Notes: a model not told the origin generated them from the sequence alone. A stretch of DNA of 6,487 nt from Parcubacteria group bacterium GW2011_GWC1_41_7 (GCA_000997465.1 LCBW01000033.1:1-6487); one strand, 5' to 3'. Shown: positions 1 through 5,954, counted from the stretch's first letter. Translations and numbers: made by a program.

Positions 1-168
1 TGGGCACGCAAAGCGGTTGGACATAATGAAGTCCTTTCCATCAGTCCCCTCTTTATTGAAAATAATTCGCACCAAGCTCTCAGACTCACCAAGTGCTTTT
101 TCTACCGCCTCGCCGAGGCGCTCGCGCCCTTTCTCTTTTCCCTTGAAATCCGCAAGTAAAATTTCAAA
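1..168 (-). CDS. uvrA: UvrA-like excinuclease ABC subunit A, internal fragment
   Basis: Read on the minus strand this stretch is open and gives a protein segment containing RERLGEAVEKAL, then LVRIIF, then FIMSNRFACP. In UvrA, the damage-recognising ABC ATPase of nucleotide excision repair, a segment of the type RLAxSxETAL followed by a beta strand and then FSxxFACP precedes the zinc-binding and signature regions, and this order matches. About 56 codons are visible. The C-terminal side runs off the left edge of the window. The upstream side, which should encode roughly the first 200 or more residues, is absent: the frame meets a stop (TAG) near 193-195, no start codon is present, and the plus strand is already coding for another protein from about 177. 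The gene is therefore broken at or near position 168. Assignment rests on motif recognition only; another ABC-type repair ATPase is the main alternative. Confidence 0.65.
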
Positions 169-192
169 TTGCAGGGCTTGCAGGACAAGGAA
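160..192. other. Junction where two opposed genes are both truncated
   Basis: The minus-strand UvrA-like frame loses similarity around 168, and the plus-strand fibre-protein frame becomes convincing around 177-189. Neither has a start or stop belonging to it here. The plus frame is open back to 147 (stop TGA at 144-146) but has no ATG, GTG or TTG before the TTG at 282. The heptamer TTGCAGG occurs twice across the point (169-175 and 178-184), which could be microhomology. A chimeric assembly join and a genuine inversion or recombination scar are both compatible. Confidence 0.6.
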
Positions 193-1382
193 CTAATCAG
201 TTCGGACGTTACATTGCGTTTGGTGATTATGATTTTGAATACAAAAAACCAGTTGAACTCCAAGTTACGTACCCTTATCTTTTGGATACGCGTTTGAAAT
301 CCGATGCGTCAGGTTGGGGACTTGCATGGTCACATGAAGGATTTAATATCGGAGGACCCTATACAGGAGGAAACGCAAACACATGGACAATGATGTTTTT
401 ACATCCCGAGGGGTCATACGGAGACAATTACATGCTTGACATGAATGGAAATATTCGATTGGGAAGAATTACAAAAGATTACAGTAAATTATCAGGTTCA
501 GAGGGAGGTGGTCCCACTATGCAAACGAATGTGTATTTATCGGCATACGGAGATACTTACTTTAATGCTGGAAACGTTGGTATTGGTACCACAAATCCAT
601 TGGCACGTTTACATATTGCAGGAGACCTTCGCGTTGATGGAGATGCGTACGCAACAACTCGCTCGGGTGGATCTATCGATGTTGCAGAGTGGATTAAGGT
701 TATTGATAGTCAGGTAGGATCTATTGAAGCGGGCGATGTAGTTGTTGCGGGGTGGAACGGAAAAGTTAAGAAATCTACTACTGCGTATCAAAAAGGATTG
801 GTGGGAGTCGTCTCTACAAAACCGCATTTAACTATGGGTGATGAGTATAAGGGGACAGATGCGGTGCGGCTTGCACTCGCTGGACGTGTTCCGGTAAAGG
901 TTAATACTGAAAACGGAGCAATTATTGCAGGTGATTATTTAACCTCATCTTCTGAAGCCGGCGTTGCTATGAAGGCAATTGAAAATGGGCCTATTATTGG
1001 TGTTGCAGTTGAGGGATTTGATGGCGTGGGAATTGGAAAGGTTATGACGGTTGTTGATTTGGGATGGTATCAGCTTTCAGGAACGGATCTTAAAAAATCA
1101 GCCGGATCCGATGTGATTAGCGCATCTGGTGAAATTATTTCAACAAAGAAATTGAATTTAGGCGGACATGCATTGACGGGAGTGAAGTCAATTTCATCGG
1201 CATCGGGAAGTTGGTCAATTGATGAACATGGAAAAATTACCGCACAATCATTGGATGCGTATGAAGCAACTATTAAGAAGCTCACTACAAGTCAAATTAT
1301 TATGATCGATCAAAAAACAGGTGATCGATATTGTATCCGCATGGAAAACGCGGAATTGATAAAAGAGCAGTGTAAAAATTAA
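177..1382 (+). CDS. Fibre-like surface protein with autoprocessing-type domain, 5'-truncated
   Basis: The frame is coding well before the first possible start (TTG 282): GRYIAFGDYDFEYKK and VTYPYLLDTRLK read as normal protein, so the gene is 5'-truncated rather than starting at 282. Residues are numbered from TTG 282. Residues 10-90 are a Gly/aromatic-rich beta region. Residues 98-121 carry NVGIGTTNPLARLHIAG, a motif widespread in phage tail-fibre-like and CPR surface proteins. Residues 131-264 (from SIDVAEW through AGDVVV, VVSTKP, LALAGRVPVKV and AGDYLTSSS to GWY) form a beta-rich domain resembling the maturation/self-cleaving domains (Peptidase G2/IMC type) at the ends of fibre proteins. 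The tail, 310-366, ends in a Cys pair (C351, C364) after DQKTGDRY. I infer secretion and an extracellular fibre or adhesin role; the missing N terminus would hold any signal peptide. It is followed by a hairpin and two further envelope genes. Confidence 0.8.
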   Translation, partial: LAGQGTNQFGRYIAFGDYDFEYKKPVELQVTYPYLLDTRLKSDASGWGLAWSHEGFNIGGPYTGGNANTWTMMFLHPEGSYGDNYMLDMNGNIRLGRITKDYSKLSGSEGGGPTMQTNVYLSAYGDTYFNAGNVGIGTTNPLARLHIAGDLRVDGDAYATTRSGGSIDVAEWIKVIDSQVGSIEAGDVVVAGWNGKVKKSTTAYQKGLVGVVSTKPHLTMGDEYKGTDAVRLALAGRVPVKVNTENGAIIAGDYLTSSSEAGVAMKAIENGPIIGVAVEGFDGVGIGKVMTVVDLGWYQLSGTDLKKSAGSDVISASGEIISTKKLNLGGHALTGVKSISSASGSWSIDEHGKITAQSLDAYEATIKKLTTSQIIMIDQKTGDRYCIRMENAELIKEQCKN

Positions 1383-1390
1383 AATACGCA

Positions 1391-1423
1391 TATTGTGGGG
1401 CCTCGTAACGAGGCCTCGCAATA
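1391..1423 (+). terminator. Strong hairpin after the fibre-like gene
   Basis: Arms 1391-1405 and 1409-1423 pair over 15 positions, with a perfect GGCCTCG/CGAGGCC core and two G-T wobbles, around a TAA loop. It begins 9 bases after the TAA stop. No T-run follows on the plus strand, so it is not a textbook intrinsic terminator. It may terminate transcription, stabilise the 3' end, or insulate the next gene. Confidence 0.55.
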
Positions 1424-1439
1424 AACGCGCATGTGAGGT

Positions 1440-1715
1440 ATGAATCAACAATACAAAAGAATTTTTATAGAAGGTGTGCTGCTTATTGCCATTATTGCAA
1501 TGGTGTATATTCTCAAAAGCGATGCAATGGCGCGAGCTGGCGTATTAACTCCAGCTACAACAACTGCCCCCACTATGATGAGCGGATCCGATATTTATAG
1601 TGCGCTTGTGGGTACAAATTTTAGTTCGGCAACACTCACTCCTACTATGAACGGAAATGCATTGCAGGTAACTCGGTGTGTTATTAAACGCGTAGAGGGA
1701 GAAGCGTGTAATTAA
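1440..1715 (+). CDS. Small membrane-tethered exported protein, unknown function
   Basis: A 91-residue protein I do not recognise. Residues 1-7 are polar and basic (MNQQYKR) and 8-25 are a hydrophobic stretch (IFIEGVLLIAIIAMVYIL) that should act as an uncleaved signal anchor or signal peptide. The rest is Thr/Ser/Met-rich and ends in RCVIKRVEGEACN with two cysteines eight residues apart, a layout that recalls the Cys-paired end of the preceding fibre-like protein. ATG 1440 is the only reasonable start because TGA at 1434-1436 closes the frame upstream. GAGG sits only one base before the ATG, too close for a normal Shine-Dalgarno, so initiation is probably SD-independent. It lies between two envelope genes on the same strand, which suggests a surface role. 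A fibre-associated membrane tether or a pilin-like subunit are guesses without motif support. Confidence 0.6.
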   Translation: MNQQYKRIFIEGVLLIAIIAMVYILKSDAMARAGVLTPATTTAPTMMSGSDIYSALVGTNFSSATLTPTMNGNALQVTRCVIKRVEGEACN

Positions 1716-1725
1716 AAATTACAAT

Positions 1726-1825
1726 ATTGAAAAATTGAAAAATTATGATTCAAAAATTTAAACAAAAAAGTTTTTTTGTTTCTACGGGAGGTATATTGCT
1801 TCTTTTAATTTTTCAATTTTTCAAT
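1726..1825 (+). repeat. 20-bp perfect inverted repeat enclosing a start codon
   Basis: Bases 1726-1745 (two ATTGAAAA-type units ending on the A of the ATG) are the exact reverse complement of 1806-1825, inside the signal-peptide coding region, where TTTTTCAA units repeat. A third unit continues to about 1833. In the mRNA the two arms could form a 20-bp A-U-rich stem with a 60-base loop that includes the start codon, which may modulate initiation. Low-complexity chance pairing is possible because the downstream arm also encodes the Phe-rich signal peptide. Confidence 0.5.
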
Positions 1826-2425
1826 TTTTCAATCTCCTATGCGGCAAATATTGATGTCGCAAGTAAATATGCATGGGGAGAAAATATTGGATGGATTAAT
1901 TTTCAAAATGTTCAGGTTGACAATTTAGCACTCACCGGCTGGGCATGGGCAGAAAATGCAGGTTGGATTTCCTTGAGCTGTGAAAATACCAATACCTGTG
2001 CAACGGGCAACTATGGGGTTTCAAATGATGGAAATGGAAATTTATCCGGATATGCTTGGAATGAAAATTTAGGTTGGATTTCTTTCAATTGTGCAAATAC
2101 AAATACGTGTGCAACGGGAAATTTTAAAACAACGATTGATGCGCAGGGAAATTTTCAAGGTTGGGCATGGGCAGAAAATGCAGGTTGGATTTCCTTGAGT
2201 TGTGAAAATACCAATACCTGTACACCTGCATTGTTCGGTGTTAAAACAACTTGGCGTCCTGGAGGAGGCGGAGACACAACCGCGCCCGTTGCCAATGCTG
2301 GACCAGATATTACAGTCACTGACATAGACAACTCAGGTGCTGAAAACGTGACACTCAATCAAGGTATGAATGGAGACAAGGAGGGCTTTTACTTGCAACG
2401 CGAACAGTCCCAACAACAACGTTAA
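1745..2425 (+). CDS. Trp-rich repeat/PKD surface protein, N-terminal part before a frameshift
   Basis: The 226 codons form the front half of a large envelope protein. Residues 1-33 are a signal peptide: basic N terminus, hydrophobic core GGILLLLIFQFFNF, likely cleavage near SYA-AN. Residues 42-160 hold four Trp-rich repeats: YAWGENIGWINF, GWAWAENAGWISL, GYAWNENLGWISF and again GWAWAENAGWISL. Three of them are followed by a C-x5-C pair (C79/C85, C116/C122, C153/C159). After a Gly-rich linker (WRPGGGGD) a PKD-like domain starts (APVANAGPDITVTD, then NVTLN). From there the frame departs from the pattern seen in the second PKD copy and ends in an implausible Gln/Arg-rich tail at TAA 2423-2425. 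No Shine-Dalgarno is visible before ATG 1745. The protein should be exported; disulfides between the paired cysteines and a role in adhesion or surface layering are inferred. Confidence 0.75.
   Translation: MIQKFKQKSFFVSTGGILLLLIFQFFNFSISYAANIDVASKYAWGENIGWINFQNVQVDNLALTGWAWAENAGWISLSCENTNTCATGNYGVSNDGNGNLSGYAWNENLGWISFNCANTNTCATGNFKTTIDAQGNFQGWAWAENAGWISLSCENTNTCTPALFGVKTTWRPGGGGDTTAPVANAGPDITVTDIDNSGAENVTLNQGMNGDKEGFYLQREQSQQQR
1937..2221 (+). repeat. Tandem coding repeats (GWAWAENAGW unit)
   Basis: The unit at 1937-1999 recurs at 2159-2221 as a 63-base copy with only two third-position differences. A more diverged unit lies between them (about 2048-2110). The near identity of the outer copies points to recent duplication or gene conversion inside the gene and is a place where short-read assemblies can collapse or misjoin. 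Confidence 0.75.
2344..2425 (+). pseudogene. Frameshift by apparent 31-base deletion in the first PKD-like domain
   Basis: The upstream frame (ending at 2425) and the downstream frame (open from 2344 after TGA 2341-2343) overlap here. In the second PKD copy, NVTLN-type sequence is followed by GSASTDNIAIV and RYEW. In the first copy the upstream frame stops matching at AAT 2357-2359 and the downstream frame resumes matching at AGG 2362 (RYEWRQGGLLLA). Two bases stand where the second copy has 33, so 31 bases are missing relative to it and the frame changes. This breaks one gene into two frames. It could be a true mutation or an assembly error in a repeat. Confidence 0.7.
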
Positions 2426-3867
2426 ATTTTGCAACGGGAACTCATACAGTTACCTTGACGGTATATGATGCCGCGGGAAATTCTGCCGCTGATACGGTGA
2501 TTGTTCGCGTAAATCCATTTGGCGGCGGAGGAGGGGATATTATTCCTCCTGTTGCTAGCGCAGGATCAGATCAAACCATTATTGATTCGGATAATAATGG
2601 ATCAGAGCCGTTTACCTTAAATGGTTCGGCATCAACTGATAATATTGCAATTGTTCGATATGAATGGAGAGAGGGTGGTATTTTATTGGGCACAAGCACT
2701 GCTTCGGTTTTAAATATTTCCTTTACACTTGGTACTCATGCAGTTACCCTGACGGTATATGACGCCGCGGGGAATAGCGCAACTGATTCAGTAACTGTTA
2801 CGGTCAATGCTCCGGGAGGCGGAGGCGGTGGTGGAGGTACAATCATTGTTTCCCCAGGAGGCGGCGGAGGTGGCGCTGGAAATTGGATTTTTCCAGGAGG
2901 CGGCGGAGGAACTGTTGCGAAGGGAATTCTTGCAGGAAGGCAAAAGGCCGTTGCAGTAACAGTTCCACCTAAAAATTCTGTTATTGTTCGCCCAATAAAA
3001 CAAGCCGTAACGGCTCCTGTTGTTTCATTTGCGCAAACCGGACAATCGATGATTGTAAAAGTGTTTGTTGATGGAGTCAATATTTCATCGGAGGTTTTAC
3101 AAAAAACTGTCAAAGTTATTAAAACCTTTCCAAAGCATGCGGTTCGACTTGATGTTGCGCCGCGTGATACAAAGCTCATTACCGAGGTTATTGGAAGCGT
3201 TTATTTGGCTGATGAAATTGGAAACGAGGAGGCTTCCGAAAAACTTGTATCAACATTTCGTTATCAACGAGTGAGCGCGACTTCAAGTATTTTTTCAGGA
3301 ATGTTTTTTGCTCCTGATGATGAGGGAGTATATCATATCGTGACAAAGGTTGTTTATTCTTCGGCGAAAAAACTTCCTGCTAAAGAAACGGTTATCTTAA
3401 TGGTTGAGCCCTATGGTATTGTGTATGATGGCAAAAAGGATCAAAAAGCACATATTGCAGGTGCAAAGCTTTCGCTTTTTGAAGTGAACGCATCAACAAG
3501 CGCTCAAACACTTGTTGCATCTTCGGTATTAGGGCAATACAACCCAGCGTCAAGTGGAAAAGATGGAACCTATGGGTTTATTGTTCCGCAAGGGTCATTT
3601 TTTGTGACCGTTGAAAAGGTGGGGTATTATCCGCTTCGTACTGCAACGTTTGAAGCGCGAACAGGAGATATTATTAATACATCAATTCCACTGGTTCGCA
3701 AGGCGGCATGGTGGGGATGGCTGAAACTTCTTTTGTGGTTTTTACTGCTTCTCCTCTTACTTTTACTACTTCTTCTTTATCGTAGAAAAGATGACGAGGA
3801 TGAGGAGGGTAAATCAGCGGGGAATATTATCAATAATACTACAGCACATCAATCCCGTGCGTTGTAA
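2362..3867 (+). CDS. PKD/beta-sandwich surface protein, C-terminal part with membrane anchor
   Basis: This is the continuation of the gene starting at 1745, in another frame. The first in-frame start-type codon is TTG 2455, but it sits inside a PKD strand (THTVTLTVYDAAGNSA), so it is not a credible start. Residues are numbered from 2455. The end of PKD-1 lies at 1-20 and a complete PKD-like domain at 30-118 (ending VTLTVYDAAGNSATDSVTVTVN). Three Gly-rich linkers follow at 121-152. Beta-rich sequence fills 165-318. A carboxypeptidase-regulatory/Cna-B-like fold is likely at 319-412 (GIVYDG, then GAKLSLFE, then DGTYGFIVPQGSFFVTVEKVGYYP). A membrane segment at 417-441 contains twelve consecutive leucines, followed by a short basic-acidic cytoplasmic tail (YRRKDDEDEE). 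It probably displays the repeats and beta domains outside the cell while anchored in the membrane. No LPXTG sorting signal is present. With the missing bases restored, the full protein would have about 717 residues. Confidence 0.75.
   Translation, partial: RYEWRQGGLLLATRTVPTTTLNFATGTHTVTLTVYDAAGNSAADTVIVRVNPFGGGGGDIIPPVASAGSDQTIIDSDNNGSEPFTLNGSASTDNIAIVRYEWREGGILLGTSTASVLNISFTLGTHAVTLTVYDAAGNSATDSVTVTVNAPGGGGGGGGTIIVSPGGGGGGAGNWIFPGGGGGTVAKGILAGRQKAVAVTVPPKNSVIVRPIKQAVTAPVVSFAQTGQSMIVKVFVDGVNISSEVLQKTVKVIKTFPKHAVRLDVAPRDTKLITEVIGSVYLADEIGNEEASEKLVSTFRYQRVSATSSIFSGMFFAPDDEGVYHIVTKVVYSSAKKLPAKETVILMVEPYGIVYDGKKDQKAHIAGAKLSLFEVNASTSAQTLVASSVLGQYNPASSGKDGTYGFIVPQGSFFVTVEKVGYYPLRTATFEARTGDIINTSIPLVRKAAWWGWLKLLLWFLLLLLLLLLLLLYRRKDDEDEEGKSAGNIINNTTAHQSRAL
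2815..2912 (+). repeat. G-rich (GGN)n linker-coding runs
   Basis: Three closely spaced runs of GGN codons encode poly-Gly linkers (eight, six and five glycines) separated by TIIVSP and AGNWIFP. They give flexible hinges between the PKD domains and the following beta domains. The non-template DNA strand and the RNA carry many GG doublets and could form weak quadruplex structures; the runs are also prone to slippage. Confidence 0.6.
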
Positions 3868-3892
3868 GAGACGAAGTTTTATGAGGTAAATC

Positions 3893-3925
3893 ACAACAGG
3901 CGGCGCATGATGCGCCGCCTGTTGT
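3893..3925. terminator. 16-bp perfect inverted repeat between convergent genes
   Basis: Arms 3893-3908 and 3910-3925 are perfect reverse complements (core GGCGGCGCAT/ATGCGCCGCC) with a single central base, giving a very stable hairpin. It lies 26 bases after the surface-gene stop and 16 bases beyond the infB stop, so it can serve both convergent genes. There is no T-run on either side, as with the hairpin at 1391-1423. Confidence 0.65.
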
Positions 3926-3940
3926 ACATCCACAATTGTA

Positions 3941-5413
3941 CTATGAAAGCGCTTCTATGATGTCTTCTTTTTCGATTGTCGCATGCGTTTCAATAACCAA
4001 CCCGCATAAACTTCCTTCTGAAACTTCAGATACTGCAACTTTATCTTTTTGCAGTTCAATGATTTTCCCCTTTCCTATTTCTTGGTCTGCGCGTACAATG
4101 CGAATGCGATTATTTTTTGAAAGTACTCCTTTTGTGACGCGTCCCCCAATTGTTTTTTTGCTTGCTGACGATGAGAAAACTCCAAGTACTTGCAACTGCG
4201 CAACTTGGCTTTTTTGCACCTTTTTTGTTGCAATTTCACGCAGGCGATCTTCTATTTCATAAATAATATTTCCCTCAAGCAGGGTAATATCAGAATTCCG
4301 CATTTCATCAACAACGCTTTTATCATTTTTGACATTGAACGCAATAATGATGGAATCGGTATTTTTTACAAATTTTGTGTCTTCAAATGTGATAGCACCT
4401 AAATCGGCCTTCAAGATCTTAATATGGACGTTGCATTCATTTGCGATTCTTTGAAAAATATGTTCAAGTGCCTCCAAAGATCCAATATGGTCTGCTTTGA
4501 TGATGACATTAATTCCTTCTTCCGGATTTCCCTCAGGAATAATATATCTATTTTGGAATGCATGTTGCCGCTGTCCTAGTTCCTGTTGAATTTTTTTTGT
4601 GATATCAAGGGACGATGTTTTAAAAATTTCACCTGATGCGGGGAGCGATTCAAAACCAGAAAGGGAAATAGGTTTTGATGCGCATACTGAGGTGAGGTTG
4701 TTGAAAAATGAATCTTCTAGGTGTTTTATTTTTCCGCATGATGTTGCGGTAATAATATAGTCTCCTGTTTTTAAGCATCCCCCTTGGATAACTGCATATG
4801 CGACTACTCCTTTTTTGGGGTCTTTGATTGATTCTAAAATATACCCTTCGCTTCCATGTTCAACAGTATCGGCAAATGCATGTAAATCAGAAAGTAGAAC
4901 AATCATTTCAAGTAAATTTTCAACCCCTTGCCCGGTTTTTGCAGATATCTCAATAACTGGGATGTCGCCACCTAACCCTTCAATCATAATTCCTTTTTCC
5001 ATAAGCTCCTGGCGTACTTTGTCGGGTTGTGCGGTTGCTTTATCTACTTTATTAAGGGCGATAATAAATGGCATGTTTTGTGCCTGCAAAAATTCTAGTG
5101 ACTCTTTTGTTTGTGGGCGCATGCCTTCTTCTGCGGCGATAATTAAAATCCCAATATCTGCAATTTGAGCACCTCGTTGACGAAGCTGTGCAAATGCTTC
5201 ATGTCCCGGAGTGTCAATAAACGTCATACATTGATTTTTATAGGTAATTTCAAAAGAGCGGACTTTTTGGGTGATGCCGCCAGCTTCTTTTCCAGTAATA
5301 GTTCCTTTAAATTGATCGGTATAGTGGGCGAGCAGATATTCTAAAAGAGTCGTTTTTCCATGATCTACGTGTCCTAAAATAGTGACAATAGGAGGTCTCT
5401 TTTTTTTGTCCAT
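3941..5413 (-). CDS. infB: Translation initiation factor IF-2, short form
   Basis: IF-2 is the GTPase that recruits formyl-Met-tRNA to the 30S subunit and promotes subunit joining. Residues are numbered from ATG 5413 (490 aa). G1 GHVDHGKT is at 14-21, G2 GGIT at 45-48, G3 DTPGH at 67-71, G4 NKVD at 121-124 and G5 SAKTGQG after about 155. The beta-barrel domain II, the domain with KADHIGSLEALE, and the C-terminal barrel (VTKGVLSKNNRIRIVR, CGLVIE) that binds initiator tRNA follow. The long N-terminal region of the E. coli protein (890 aa) is absent, as is usual in reduced genomes. ATG 5413 is chosen because conserved sequence (RPPIVTILGH) begins five residues later. In-frame ATG 5467 and GTG 5488 are alternatives; GTG 5488 has a weak AGG seven bases upstream and would add 25 unconserved residues. 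Stop is TAG. It stands alone, without the common nusA or rbfA neighbours in view. Confidence 0.95.
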   Translation of the reverse strand: MDKKKRPPIVTILGHVDHGKTTLLEYLLAHYTDQFKGTITGKEAGGITQKVRSFEITYKNQCMTFIDTPGHEAFAQLRQRGAQIADIGILIIAAEEGMRPQTKESLEFLQAQNMPFIIALNKVDKATAQPDKVRQELMEKGIMIEGLGGDIPVIEISAKTGQGVENLLEMIVLLSDLHAFADTVEHGSEGYILESIKDPKKGVVAYAVIQGGCLKTGDYIITATSCGKIKHLEDSFFNNLTSVCASKPISLSGFESLPASGEIFKTSSLDITKKIQQELGQRQHAFQNRYIIPEGNPEEGINVIIKADHIGSLEALEHIFQRIANECNVHIKILKADLGAITFEDTKFVKNTDSIIIAFNVKNDKSVVDEMRNSDITLLEGNIIYEIEDRLREIATKKVQKSQVAQLQVLGVFSSSASKKTIGGRVTKGVLSKNNRIRIVRADQEIGKGKIIELQKDKVAVSEVSEGSLCGLVIETHATIEKEDIIEALS

Positions 5414-5549
5414 GATTGAAAAAACTCTTTTGTAAGCGCTTAAAAAAAGGAATGTCGCGGCGTCCATAGTTGGTAAGCCGCAAAGCACTATTTTGCCTAA
5501 TAAGTAAAATGGTGCTTCTTACTTTCATAAAAAAGCTTTTGTTAGGTGT

Positions 5550-5578
5550 ATTGTAACAGTTTTGGGGGCAAAACAAAA
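5550..5578 (-). promoter_or_regulatory. Candidate infB promoter
   Basis: On the minus strand TACAAT (5555 to 5550) is a good -10 element. A weak -35 (TTTTGT, 5578 to 5573) lies 17 bases upstream, overlapping the T-rich tail of the terminator of the preceding gene. Transcription would start near 5543, giving a leader of about 55 bases to GTG 5488 or about 130 bases to ATG 5413. The spacer contains a GTTTTG/CAAAAC inverted repeat (5559-5574). Confidence 0.45.
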
Positions 5579-5633
5579 CGCCTTACTGAAAGCATGCAAT
5601 ACTACTTAAAAGCAAGATGTTTTACGTAAGGCG
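5570..5633 (-). terminator. Intrinsic terminator of the 102-residue gene
   Basis: Read on the minus strand, CGCCTTAC (5633 to 5626) pairs with GTAAGGCG (5586 to 5579). A further seven pairs lie inside after a two-base bulge on each side, and the loop is about 21 bases. TTTTGTTTT follows immediately (5578 to 5570). Stem plus T-tract just beyond the stop at 5646 fits a rho-independent terminator that separates this gene from infB. Confidence 0.6.
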
Positions 5634-5645
5634 AAGGGTGGAGCC

Positions 5646-5954
5646 CTAGTTCTTTAGCGCAAGGCCGTTTTCGGCAAGTGTGGCGATGAGTGCGGTGCGA
5701 TCTTCTTCAGACAGGTTGCCCACCTTGACGACATACCGGCGGTCACCCTGAATGTATAAGATGATTTCTGTTCGGCGTTGACTCGAGATATCGACAAACC
5801 TGAACGAGTCAGGTTGCTTCAGCTTGGACATGTCTGTAGGAGCGTATTCAACGGAAGGTTCTCTGCCGATACATCCCCCAACGAGCGCAACAAGAGCGGT
5901 TGCCCTTGGACTGATGGATCCGTGTTTTGATCCCTTTTCTTGACTGCTTGCCAT
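5646..5954 (-). CDS. Small protein of unknown function, possible lipoprotein
   Basis: A 102-residue protein I do not recognise. A polar N terminus (MASSQEKGSK) is followed by a short hydrophobic stretch (about 19-27, TALVALVGG) ending in Cys28. VGGC loosely resembles a lipobox, but the hydrophobic core is short and the leading region unusually long, so lipidation is uncertain. Residues 51-80 look like beta strands (FRFVDI, EIILYI, RYVVKV) and 81-96 like an amphipathic helix (LSEEDRTALIATLAEN). The start is firm: ATG 5954 is preceded by AAGGAGG with an 8-base gap. The coding sequence is visibly richer in G+C and CpG than infB and the envelope genes. It has its own terminator and lies divergent from tRNA-Cys, so it seems to be a single-gene unit. 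Composition and the strong SD hint at acquisition from elsewhere. Confidence 0.7.
   Translation of the reverse strand: MASSQEKGSKHGSISPRATALVALVGGCIGREPSVEYAPTDMSKLKQPDSFRFVDISSQRRTEIILYIQGDRRYVVKVGNLSEEDRTALIATLAENGLALKN

Noticed and set aside
177..1382. Prophage tail-fibre gene.
   Set aside because: The NVGIGTT motif and maturation-type domain occur in phage fibres, but no other phage genes are nearby and flanking genes encode cell-envelope and housekeeping proteins.
282..1382. TTG 282 as the true start of the fibre-like gene.
   Set aside because: Convincing protein sequence continues at least 30 codons upstream in the same frame and there is no ribosome binding site before 282.
1937..2221. 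CRISPR-like direct repeats.
   Set aside because: The repeats are in-frame protein repeats with coding sequence throughout and no regular spacer structure.
1745..2425. Programmed ribosomal frameshift joining the two halves of the surface gene.
   Set aside because: No slippery heptamer or stimulating structure is evident at 2357-2364, and a 31-base loss relative to the sister domain explains the frame change more simply.
2736..3179. Minus-strand frame of 147 codons with Pro-rich runs opposite the PKD gene.
   Set aside because: The poly-Pro runs are the complement of the GGN glycine-linker codons, so this is a shadow of the real gene.
5307..5576. Minus-strand frame of 89 codons over the 5' end of infB.
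   Set aside because: About a third of it lies inside the conserved GTPase coding region of infB in another register and no family match is seen; only its first part (from ATG 5526) is kept as a weak leader-peptide idea.
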